Below, piece after piece: positions 1 to 12,200 of a stretch of DNA of 64,000 bases. Both the position numbers and the translations under genes were made by a program. Location: NCBI RefSeq assembly GCF_025370935.1, contig NC_133472.1, positions 34,545,207 through 34,609,206 of the forward strand. The letters run 5' to 3'. The notes beneath the pieces were generated by a model. It was not told the DNA's origin and made no database searches. It saw only the letters and a list, made by a program, of their open reading frames with translations. Origin of the DNA: Choristoneura fumiferana (taxonomy: Eukaryota; Arthropoda; Insecta; Lepidoptera; Tortricidae). The stretch's first letter is position 1. The number at the start of each line of letters is the position of its first letter.

Positions 1-79
1 CATTAAAGAATGTGACCACTGGAAATTGCTCATCACTTTTATAATGAAAAATCAAATTGGAATCGTCTTCTTTGTGCAG

Positions 80-214
80 ATTGGATATGCCAACATTCTC
101 AGGGAAGAACAGGTTTCCCTGTCGCCGACCACCGGCCGCTTGGACTTCATACGTCTCATGGTATCCGAGATCAGAACTTCCCTGGCAAGCCTGCAAACTC
201 CTGCCGAGGGTGAG
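80..214 (+). CDS. BAG6: BAG6 exon: conserved IRLMVSEIRTSL helix
   Basis: The acceptor TTTGTGCAG precedes 80 and the donor is GTAAGT at 215. It encodes 45 residues in phase 0, starting IGYANILREE and containing FIRLMVSEIRTSLASLQ. This corresponds to the human BAG6 stretch after the ubiquitin-like domain that reads VRLVMAQHMIRDIQ. It is the first exon visible; the upstream exons with the ubiquitin-like domain are outside the window. Bases 1-79 are intron. Confidence 0.9.
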
Positions 215-3200
215 GTAAGTCGCAAATAAGGGATCTCTTTTTGTAATGTTCCAATTTTCAGAGTAAATGTTAGTCCCTTTATCCCCATAGGCTCAATTTA
301 ATCCAGTAGTAAACTTGTAGAAAATATAATATCTCTCTATTGATGATGTGAGTAAAAATAATTAAACCCATGTTGTTTTGGATCTTTAATAAATCAAGAA
401 TGTTGATTGTTCACAGTGGCATAGCTAGGTAACCAAAGGCCCTGGGGCCAAAAATAAACTAGGGATCCAGCTATTTAAAATCGTTTGTTCCGTATTCGTC
501 GTGTTCCGAATTCGTCGTACCTACTCCAGATTTGCCATTTATCCATACTAATATTATAAATGCGAAAGTAACTCTGTCTGTCTGTCTGTCTGTCTGTCTG
601 TTACGCTTTCACGCAAAAACCGCTGAACTGATTTGGATGAATTTGGTACAAAGATAGAATAGACCATGGAAAGAACATAGCTATCTTTTATCGCGAAAAA
701 AAAGGCTTTAAGGGGTGAAATAGGGGGTGAAAGTTTATATGGTGGAAGTTCGTCGCTGTTGAAATAAAACCATGAAACTTGGCATTTAGGCACTTAATAA
801 GAAATAAGTCAGTATGTGTTTTAGCTTTTTTTGAAAATTCGACCTGTCAGGGATGAAAGGGGATGAAAGCTCATATGGAAGGGTCGCATTATCGAAGATA
901 AATCGATGTTTCTTTATGAAACTTGGTATTTGGGCACGTGATAAGAGATAAATAATTGTTCGAGCGTTTTTTAAATTCTTCTTCTTAAAACCGGGTTAAA
1001 ATCGACTCGAACTCGCGCGTCAAGGGTTCCGTGCATAGGTATTTATGAATATCAAGTGTTAGCAGAGCCAAGCTCATAAGCAAAATGTACGCAATATGGG
1101 GTCATTTAACATGGCTTATTAACATAGACAGTCAGACATGAAAAATTATGATTTTCAGATTTTCTTACTTATTTTGCTATAAAGGGAATAAAATTTGCTA
1201 TAAGAGCTTCCTTATACAAAATTTCAAGTTTCTAGGACAGCCGAAAGGACCCATATAACTATTTTACGGGATAAAGGGTCTGAACAGACAGACGGACGGA
1301 CAGCAAAGTCAATCCTATAAGAGTTCCATTTTTCCTTTTGAGGTACGGAACCCTAAAAACATTTGTCCGGCTCTTTTCAAATTTCGTCATTTTTCATACC
1401 TACTTGAAAAATGCGGATGAAAGTTCGTAAGGAATTCCAAACAAATTACTAAAGTAAGAAATATGTGTAGCAATGCTTAGTAAGAATGCCGTCTTAATTA
1501 TAATCCTACCCCTAACTTAACAACCAGGACGTAAAATGTCAAGAGCTCACTATGAAGAATTAGTCCTTTTGTTGGCAGGGTAGAATACTATGTTTTACCA
1601 AAGAATGAAGAACAAAAAAAAAATAGTTTAGATAAAGCAATGTATTAAAATAGGTTATTTTCAGTAAACCGTAGAAGTTCTATGTGCTATTGGCAGAAAA
1701 GGTACCCTAAATAAATTAAATACTTTCCAAAGTTACTATTCCACGCGGACGAAGTCGCGGGCAAAAGCTAGTAGTTTATAAGACAGAGTCCGAGGGGCCC
1801 CCTGAGCTAAGGCGGGGCACTGCCCCGTCTAGCCCTCCGGCATCTACGCCACTGTTTGTTCATGATCCAACACATTTTTTTGCAATTGTATTCCCTAAAA
1901 CTCCAAAATGTATATTGTTTACTTGGGATATGTTTATAGTAACATTGTCACTAATTTATTTTCATAAAGAAGTATGCCATTGAACATGCGCATGATTAAT
2001 TTGCTTGTATTATACGTGTGCATGTCTCTTATTGTATTTTGTTATCGCGCATTGCGATCTCTGCAGTTTTGCGCTTGCACTCGACAGTCAAGTCAACAAA
2101 GTATGTATGAATAATAAACAGATTTGGGTTCACGTCTTTCCAGTAGTCTAACAATATTTATAACCTGCCATACTGCCTCATCAGTGGCTTTAAGGTAGAA
2201 CTTTGTGTTGCTTTCTGTCAATCCATACTAATATTATAAATGCGAAAGTGTGTGTGTTTTGTATGTTTGTCCGTCTTTCACGTCGAAACTGAGCAACGGA
2301 TTGACGTGATTTTTAGTATAGAGATAGTTACGGGCCAGAGAGTGACATCTAGTTGCCTGTCAACGCTCCTATTTTGTTAATGAATAGAGTTGAACTCAAA
2401 ATTCAAAGCATGTAAGTGGATTATCTACTTTTTATCCAGGAAAAATGCACAGTTCCCGGGGGAACAGAGCGCGATAAGATAACCGAACTCCACGCGGGCG
2501 AAGCCGCGGGCAAAAGCTAGTAACACAATATTACAAAGCAGCAATTAGAATAGTAATGAGCTGAAGCTTCAACTTTACGCAAGTGTACACATGACATGAC
2601 ACCCGTCAATAATAGTGTGTGCATATAAAAAACATGAAGTACTTGCATAATATTTACTAAGCTGCACAAAATTTGGCCCACTACTCTACATACAAAATTA
2701 CCTATTACTGCATACATTTATTTGAGGGCCAGACTTTTTTGCCGCTTGATTATTTTTTGATTGAATTTCAATCGATTATTTTTACAAAAGCCACATACTC
2801 GTACACCGTGTCCAATAAGTTAGCATACAGTTTAGGTTCTTGATAAAACAAATGTACTTATGGATAGTTAGTATAATGAAACCTACATTTTATTAATGCT
2901 ACACGTATATGTATACAATTCAGGATAACTCTACCTTCAACTTTTTTTAACAGCTTCAAACGTTTCTCGAATGAATCACACGCTGCCCGCACAGCTTCCA
3001 TTGGCATTTCGTCCCAAACGTGCTTGATAAGGGTAGTACGTCCAAAATGACAGGGTGTTTTGATTTTGGATCATATTTCTTCACCTAACGTAAAAATAAT
3101 AAATCTTATTGATTTATAATCGACTGCAGCTCATTGACTATCAGTAATAATATAGGCTTTAATCAGGTAAGAACAATATCAAATTCAATATTAAGAAAAG

Positions 3201-6200
3201 TGGTAACGAATCCAACCATTTTGTCCATATAGTATGGACAAAATGACACATAAAGTAATTACATAATGACATCAAAATTTTCAGAATATTGTTGAAAAAA
3301 AAATTTTTCCGGTTTTGAGTTAAAGAAAAAAAACATACACTGTTGACAGCATTGACTGGGCTGAGAACAGGAAAAAAGACGTTGCATCAGTTTTTCTGAT
3401 CACTAAGTATGAGCAGTATTAGTGCCCTGTTTTTTCGAATATTTAGTATTTTATTTCTCATTTCATTCCATATAATTTCCATATTTTTTTTTATGGATTC
3501 TTGGGTCCGAGGCAGACGATTAGTTTCTGTCGCAGTTCCGCGACAACCCACCGAATAACAGAAAGTCTATGAACAAACGTCATCCACCATGTCATTTTGT
3601 CCAATGTGTAGATATGTCGTTTTGTCCAAATATAAACAAAAACATAAAAATAAACATTTCTTTCTAAAACAGCTGATAAACGTATTAATGATAATATCAA
3701 TATCATATCATAGTTCATTATTTTTAATAAAAATAATTACAATTACTTAATCGAAAATGCTATGAACTTTGCGTTTTTTGTAGGCATAGCATCCAAGGCC
3801 TACCCTTAAAACGTTGTGCACCGATCCCCTTGCTAATTTTCGAACAGAGCGGTGTTATTTCCGCCGAACTCGCTCTCTCACAATCTTTACTAATCTACTG
3901 TTCTAGCTGAATGTAGCCGACCGGAACTTTCCCTGTCCTTTACGGATGAGGTCTCTTTATACCTTTTGACTGTCGTGTAATCTAGATTGCGTTTAATTCC
4001 AAGGGGTTTAAAGCCTTGAAGATAGCGCCTGGGCTGTCGCCATTGCGCAATTTTTTGATAATCGTTTCGCGATTCTGTTTCATCGTGGATTAAAAGCAAA
4101 CCACAAATACCTTGACGATTGAAATTATTGCATTTTGTTATTAATTAAAATAAGAATATGATGGCTTGCATTAGTTGTAGTCCGTATGTCTTTAGGGTCA
4201 GTGCAAAAGATGTGTATTCGAACTTATTGGACACGGTGTAGACTCTGTAGCCCGACAAAAATAAATGACAAATACGTTTAGCTTTGACAGAGAAACGAGT
4301 TTTTTTAAAACTTAAATGAAACGTCGATTTACTTCATTAATATACGATTAGTAACAGGTTAATAAACAAAAACTAAAACTATTTGGTGATCTCTACATAT
4401 GCTTCAAATTGATAAAGACAGATAAATCATCATATCAATAAGTTACGCTGATAGTACTTTCCATTTCTGTTTCAATTTCATTCGAGTATTACATACTTAC
4501 ATACATATTTTAAAAAAAGGACAAGAGAACGGGCGTGTGAAAAGGCTTTTATAATTAACTGTCTGAATTATTATTCTTTCAGTTGTTTTTCCTTGTAATG
4601 CCCTCATTAATGCCCTCTTGTTAATCTAGGCCTGGCCATTGCTATTTTAGGGTAAAAAGAATCACGAATTGATGATAAAAAGTTAAAAAACTAGGCAATT
4701 TATTCTTAATATGTGCATAGCAAACTGCAGGGGGGTTATAGTGATTCTATGTTGATTATTTATCCTCAAAATAACAAGTAGTTTATGAATGTCTGTAATG
4801 TGCCTACTGTAGGACAATTCTGCTGCACCGGCTAGCGGCGAAGCCAATGTAGAAAATATGGAAACCGATCCCACTCCCAGCGCCACTCAAGAGGAGGTAA
4901 ACAGCCTGGTAACTACCATACTGCATGCTTAGTTGCTAGATTTTGAAGTTTTGCTCTCCACCGTTAAAACAGTCGTACAGTTGCGAATGCTCTTAACTGA
5001 TCACTCGTTCATGTTAGGGTGCGGTTAGTTAGTAGTTTTTGGCGACTGTACACTCATTATCATTATCATCGTCATCATCATCAACATGTCAGCCCGACGA
5101 CGTCCATTGTTAGCCATATGTCGCCGGCTGACAAGCAAAACTCACTAACATTTGTCACTGCTTTTCAAAAAGTCGTATCTAGTTAGTAATTTCATACTGA
5201 GATACGAGCTTTATTGTAAGTGAGTAGGTACTTAGTGACTTGCTTGTCACCCGACCCACAACATGTGATAAGTAATTTGGGATCAGAGATGAGCAAAATG
5301 TAATCGACTAACGATTAACGATTGAGATTTAAATGTTCAATCGCGATAAACGATTAAAAATGACGATTGATTAGACTTAGTCGTAAGACTTTCGATTAAT
5401 TTAGTCTCGATTGAATTAATCGTCGATTAATTACCAGCGACTAAATTTTAATGAATTAATTAATTTTCTCTCGAAGAGCCGAATACTTCAAATCTATCGA
5501 CAAAATTTCACGTTGTCAAAATATGCTAAGTGTATGCAAAGTGCAGGCTTTGTGAAGGATATCTAGTTAAAAAGACAGTCACGCTTAAAAACATTTTTTG
5601 TAGATTGTTTTGCTTATATGGTACGATACGATTATCACGATCAGAGATAACATTTAGTAAGTATCTATATTATGTGTTTCACATTCACATGCCGTTGAGT
5701 AATTCATTAGCGCTTTAACTGGATGGTAGGGAAATTAAAGTTTTTCATTAAAATAAAATGATCCTAATATTATTCACACAATTCACATCTCTTTCACTAT
5801 GCCGAGGAACTTGTTGCTGTGCACTGCTTTTGATGGTTTCTTCGATATGTCGTGATCTAAGAAAAATAAGGTTCTATATGTTAATCTTGAAAATTGTAAT
5901 CTCAGCTTTATTACTACAACTATATTGTGAAATTAACCTAAATTTTTCATAAGTTACGGCTTTTTCGATATTTACTAACTTAATTGTGCATTTGTGTAGG
6001 TACCATCAGTCAAATACGTTGGTCTACCACCCTAAAGTTGATAATTGTTTGCATGTCACAAAACAATAATGCCAATAGACGTGTCTGTCAACTTGAAAGT
6101 TCGACTTTAGTGACATATTCATTTGATAGGAACTTGTTTAAAAATTGATAGACCACTTATTTGGCAGATGGTACGTTAAATTAATCGATGCATTGAGTCA

Positions 6201-9200
6201 TGGTCATGAGTTTAGTTTAGTTGCGTTGATGATGAATAGAACACTGATAAAAAAACTGTGATGAAGTGTAGGTAAACTTTAAAACAGACTAAGCATGACT
6301 CATTCCCAATTTGCGACCATCTAAAATGGAGCAAATCTCAAATTGAAGTGAAGACACGTAAGATGTTATTGAGGTCGGTATCAGATCAAAAAGAACCCAC
6401 AGCTATTTCCCGACTGAATAATAACGTCATCACCTTAACGTGGTAAAGTTTTGAAGCATTGACACCATTTGCCTCTTTTCTATACACCATCTAATAAGCT
6501 TGACATTCTTGCATTGAGTTTAACTGTGTCCATGTTCTATAACAGAATGATGCTACTTTGGACGAGAATAGTGAGGCGGCACCAGACTCGGCGATCCGTG
6601 CCCATAGCGCTCGACGCAGGTGACTAAATGACCTAGTGTATTTTTCGACCATTATTTTGCTTAAACTACAAAAGATCAGCTATCTAAGTGAAAGACTGTG
6701 GAAGCAGTGTGTGATAGAGCGCTGGTACCTTCCTAACACGTTCCAACGTTGTACGCCGTACAGATATAGTGCATTATGTATTTCCATCAGGAAAAGTCTG
6801 ATCTCAATCAGAATACGACAGCACCCGAAGTGTCAATCAATTATTGTATTAAATGGGTCGCATTTCCATATCCATTAATATGGAACTTTGTGTCAAATTT
6901 GATACCACCCACTCGTAAGGCTGTACGATGGGTACTGATGCAATTGAGAGAGCATTACTTATAATAGTTTTGCCATGTCATTCGTCCTTCCTCGGCTTAG
7001 TTCAAAGATTCTTGTCCTAGAAAGCAGTAATGTTAAGTTAACCGACAAAGTGGAAAAATTAATCCTATTCCGTGGAAGGAAAAGTGTTGAACAATGTAGA
7101 TACTCGTAAGGGGATGTCTATCCATACTAAAGACAAAATGAAACAATTAAGGGTGTAACCAGAAGAGCGTAATTTTTTGAGTTGTGAGTAGCGTATTTTC
7201 GGTCACGTAATTTCTGCTGCATTCGGTTTTATACAAAAGTCCAGTTTGGCCATGGGGACTGAAAATCAATTTTTGCATGAAAACAAAATCAAAAATTCCC
7301 AACCCACAACTCAAATTACGCCCTTCCGGCTTCACCCTTAATTAGTAAAGTGTCTGTTTCTGTGAAGGAGTTATCGCGCGATCCGCGCGCTGCGTACGCG
7401 CCACTCGCGGCCGCGCGATTTGGGGCAGCTGATGGAAGAACTAGAGGCACTTCAGGAGCAGTTTGCGCCGCATCGCGCCAACTATACCCGCATGCTCATG
7501 GCTGCTAACAATGCCGAGGTAGTATTATTTATTTTATTTGATCTTTTGTCTTAGTTACTTCGAATCCAAATTTTGTCACGTCTACCCATTCCCGGGTTAG
7601 ATGAGAGCAGGACCAACCCTATCAGATTCAGTTACTTAAGGCTTACTACCAGTATTAGTGAGATCAATCTTTTTTTTGTGCTGCAAATAAAATGTATTAA
7701 ATTATTTAGTGCATGGTCACTAAAATGGTTATTAAAAGTGTAGACTACTAGATATTTTACTTAAATTATTATGTGAACGATTCATTATAAATTGCTGAGG
7801 GTGTAGCATTGGTCCTGCTCATAGACGTGAGCACCCGAGACCTGCCCTGTACAGTTTGCTGTCAAATTTCACTTCTCAGCCTGACAGTATAAGTACACTT
7901 AAGAAAAATGCACATTATCTTTATTCTTAGACTCCGGTGTACACAGAGGAGGAGCGGCAAACCGCGCAGCGCACAGTGGACATAGTATCTGACATCATGC
8001 ACAGCTTCGCCCACGCTTACCACGCAGTGAGCGACATCAACTTCCAAGTGGGCCAGAGAAACCCGCGCCTCACGTCGGAAGCCTCCATCATGCGTCACCC
8101 TTTACCAATGCAGGTTAGCTATCTCTTCTAAGCACGAGAACAGTTAAACTACATTAACCTCTCAACCAGGGGGGCTACTACGAAATTCAAAACTCGAAGT
8201 TCGTATCGTCCCGTCCCTCTCACTCGCGTATTAAATAATAAATAATATAAGAGTCAGCTGAACGGAATTTTGCACTTCGTAGTATTGGGCCAAGGGATAT
8301 TCGTCACCGGCATACATGCATTTAATCTTGGTACCAATAGAATAAGGGACTGTTTCACCACTCAATGATATATTTTATATGAAAAATAAATGTTATGCCG
8401 TCTCTATTTATTCGGAAGAAACAAACGAGAGTTGGCATCACATATCTGTCACATATAACTTATCAGTAACTGGTGAAACAGTCCCTAAATCTTTTGTTTT
8501 ACAGTAATTAAGTAAGTTTAGGGTCAGCAGCCAAAGTAGGCAATTGTGGTGACCTGCACACAACTATACTACAAAGGTAATAATAATAAGAGTGTGTATA
8601 AACTATTTTGAGTACCACAACTGCTTCCGCTTCTGCTACTGACTGTATGATTGTTTAACTTAAAAACGTCCGCTTTATTAACATTTTCAATAACTGTATG
8701 CAGTTTTAGAAGTTGCGAAACAATCTGTTCTCATGTAGTTTGTATTGTATTATCGACAGCAGGCACACATAAACGTGGTCCAGTCGAACCGTCGGCCGAA
8801 TGCCGCCGGGCAAGCTGCCGCGCCTGGCGTCGGCACCACGCCGGCCCCTCAGGCCACCGCCACCGCGACCAGTGTTACCGCCACCAACACGACCGCCACC
8901 AGCGCCCCCGGCTCCGCGCCTCGCACCACGGCTAGCGCCACCGCCCCGGCCGCTACCGGCGACGCCCAGGAAAGCCCTATGCCGCAAGCCGGTAGGAACA
9001 CTACCCAGCCCACTTTCAACATCAATATACAGCCTGACCCTGTCACATACCAAGTAGAGATAGAAACCAGGGTGCCGATAGCTTTTGCTCTCGAGAATGC
9101 GCTGCTCAACGGGCTGTCGGGCGTCGCCGTGCCCGGCGCGCCGACGGAAGGGCAGGCGCCGCCCGCGCCGCCCGCGCCGCCGAGCCAGCCGCCCGCCGGA

Positions 9201-12200
9201 GCCGCGCAGACCGCCCAGCAAGGCCAAGCCAACAGGCGTCAGGTGCTTTTCGGTAAGAATCATTTGGCGGAGCCGCGACATTAGTTTTCGGCTTAAACCA
9301 CACTCTTGTCAAGTCTCCGTAAGAAGCTTAAAAGCGTAAACGTTACACGCTGCTAGTGAAATTTTATCTCTCTTACGTGGAAGTCTGGTGGAAAGGTCGT
9401 TAAAAAAGGTTAGGGCTGCCCATTGCTTTCCTAGTAGTTTTTTTTCATTGTACCTTTGTTTTGTTTGCTTTTTTGGTTTATGTTCAATAAATAGTATAAT
9501 TATTATTATTGCTTATGTCCACTGCTCGGAATCATCGCAAAACAATCGCATCGCGGTAATAGAACATAATTAGTGGAGTCGTATTACGAGTATGTACAGT
9601 ATTATCTTAATTATGTTTTTCCATTATATTTTATACTTCTAACAGTTTCTAAATTCACCATTTTCAAAATATTTCTAATTTCAATTGTAACAAAACTGTT
9701 TCAGGAATGCCAGTTTGACTAAACTATGACATGTGCAACTAAAAAAGATCAAAATTTTAAATTACAATAATATTCGCTTTAGATAATCATAATCTTTGGT
9801 GTTACGACTCTATTGAATTTTGTTCCAGTTCCATATCTGTTTTTGCGATGACCTGTGCGCGCTGTCGTATGAGTGGAGTTGAATTGTGTGTACGTCGTCC
9901 AGAGTTAACGCAACTTTTTCTATTCTATGGTCTTCTGGCTATATTAATACGTGGCGGTGAGTGGCGTGATGTGGCCTGCGCAAGTCTGGGGAACAGTTTA
10001 TTTTGCGCGCAAAGAGATAATTGTGAAATTCCTATTGCACTTCATGGATATGCGGTGTGACTCTAGTCTTAGCTTTTTAATATTATCGAGGCCTTGCGTA
10101 CAGTTGACAAGAGTGCGGTGGTTTTTATAGTGAATGTTAAATCTAGCGATGAGATCGACACAAAATATTTTTTGCTTTTTCTTGTGGAAGAATTTTTAAT
10201 GTGGTTTGAGAGGTGACATGACATTGACAATTTGTCGCCATTCAATAACACTCCCTTTTAAACCGCATATTTTTGGGTTAGGCCACTTTTCTTTCTATGA
10301 GCTTTCAATGCGATCTAAGGCAGTTTTATTAGAATCTAATAATTAGATGATAGTTATGAATAACTTATCCAATCTATGAATAAAAAACTCTGGTGAGTAC
10401 TTTATTAATTAAAGTACCAATTATCCCCATGACTAATAGCAGATAATTGGTAACGATCGTCGCTAGACTACATTCAATAGCACCCATTCTATACAGTCTG
10501 TTTCTTATAGTATATTTCATTTGTCGTAGACTTTGAGAATTTGTTCCGTGGCCTAGGCCAGACCGGCGGCCTCGGTGGCGTCGAGGTGGTGATGAGTATG
10601 GAGGAGATCCCAAACGGCGGGATAGTGGGCCAGGTGCACCCGAGCGCGGCGGCGGGCCCCGTCGGCGGGCAGACGCCGCCGACGCTGCAACAGATCGGGA
10701 TGCAGCACACAGACGGCGGAGGTAATGCTCCCTACAGCTTCGGCGCTGACAGTTAGTTGTTTTTCTTTTTCTTTGCGAAGAACCAAAACCAGGTCGGTTT
10801 TTGAAATGACTCCGGAAGATACTATTCGAAAACGGTGAAAATTTGGGCTGTTTCTTTTTTTTTGTTTTTACCAATATACATATACAAATGATGCGTTCCG
10901 TATGACGTGCGGTCAACGTAGAAAGTACGCCAATTTGGGTTAGGATCGTAACGACCAGATTGCATAACGACTCATATAGGCAAAACGACTTAATTTCAGA
11001 AAACTTAAAATAACATCTAATTTTACGTATGCAATCATGACGTTTTGCTACTAAGACCATATGGCATATTCTATCCAGACACTTTACCTTATGCGTCATT
11101 TTAGAACGAAGACTTTCTATAATTTGGTCGTAAACTCTATTAGTCATTTTGCAACTTCAGCGTTATGATAGCATAAGTTGTCGATCATACAACTAAGACA
11201 TCCTACTCGCTAGGGCATTCTGCAAAAAAGGCATTGTGCTTACTAAGGCACTATGGAATTAAGACGTTTTGTTTATATTCATTATACAATCTAGTCCTTA
11301 CGAACCTAACCATCCAATTTACTTCTTTCAAAGCATCTATTTAATTTACTTAACTAAGCACTTAGTTGGAAATTAATCTGGTTTTCGGGGTTGTGTTTTT
11401 TTATTAGAGTCGCGTCTTGAAATTTTGGTTTTATGGTGTCATGCAGCCTGTAGTTGCAAGCCATGCCTAATAATGTATACATGTAGTGAAAAATGTTTTT
11501 ACACAAGTCGACTAAAAATCAATCTAAACTCAATGTCATAAAGACTGACATGGAAAAACTGTTCTCACTTTAACTATATATAGCATAATTATTTTTTACA
11601 TTTGAAAGTTCTAATTATTTTTGACAATTACTCAAATGTTTTATTTGAGCCGTGTTTTAGCAATACACAGATTTCTAACACTTTCGAATATTATTTTTAC
11701 CAATGTGATTTCAAAAATCGGCCTGCTGTTTACAGTGCCAGTAAAATTGTAGCGCTTGAATGATACATGACGTTTGGTCGATAACTTGTAAGCCCTGTAA
11801 CCTCGCGATGTAATGCTGCTACTGCCACGATTTTACTGTCTCAGTGTATATTAGCTTTAATGGCCCTGCTACACGCATAAATTCCATAATCTTAAATTTT
11901 CAAGTCTTTTATGATTAAGTTATTTATTATTAAGTTTATTTATTATTATTGAGTTAAAATCAAACTAACTAATATGGCAAGGCGAAGTGGACTCGCGTAA
12001 AACATACTATACGTATTTTTTTTCTTTTAAAATTGTATGGTTATTGAATAAAATACGTATGCCCAATTCATACGTGATATTAATGAACACTGTGTCCAGT
12101 TATCTTAGGTCCGATGCCGTGGGGCGGCGCTCCGAGCGCGGACATGTTGCAGAACATAGTGTCGTCGGTGATCCGGCAAGGCCTCCTGCCTGGAGGCGAG

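Larger units (their letters stand above)
215..4812 (+). other. BAG6 intron with Helitrons and a Tc1/mariner element
   Basis: An AT-rich intron of 4.6 kb. It carries two forward Helitrons (542-1771, 2222-2520), a short inverted-repeat element (about 2661-2745) and a degenerate Tc1/mariner copy (2804-4238), listed separately. In the remaining parts (215-541, 1772-2221, 4239-4812) I see no gene. The stretch 1790-1855 resembles common lepidopteran repeat debris. Confidence 0.7.
4897..6545 (+). other. BAG6 intron
   Basis: A 1.65 kb intron. It has a reversed non-LTR/SINE tail at about 5055-5110 (CATCATCATC followed by GACGTCCATTG), an unusual CGATTAAT-rich stretch at 5290-5470, and a MITE at 6000-6174. 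Two short ORFs at 5530-5718 and 5758-5952 look like chance. Confidence 0.6.
8114..8759 (+). other. BAG6 intron with two MITEs
   Basis: A 646-bp intron. It contains a GGGGCTACTACGAA-type MITE (8169-8289) and a GGGACTGTTTCACC-type MITE (8346-8485). The rest is unremarkable AT-rich DNA. Confidence 0.65.

Noticed and set aside
573..601. Short regular CTGT repeats here and at 28801-28853, 50430-50465
   Set aside because: Considered as a CRISPR-like or regulatory array; they are simple microsatellites inside interspersed repeats.
8706..9281. 191-codon minus-strand ORF
   Set aside because: It is the antisense of the GC-rich, low-complexity BAG6 exon 8760-9252; Gly/Arg-rich translation is typical of such shadows.
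10374..11147. 257-codon minus-strand ORF
   Set aside because: Antisense to the BAG6 exon 10530-10721 and its flanking introns; composition changes along its length and no domain is visible.
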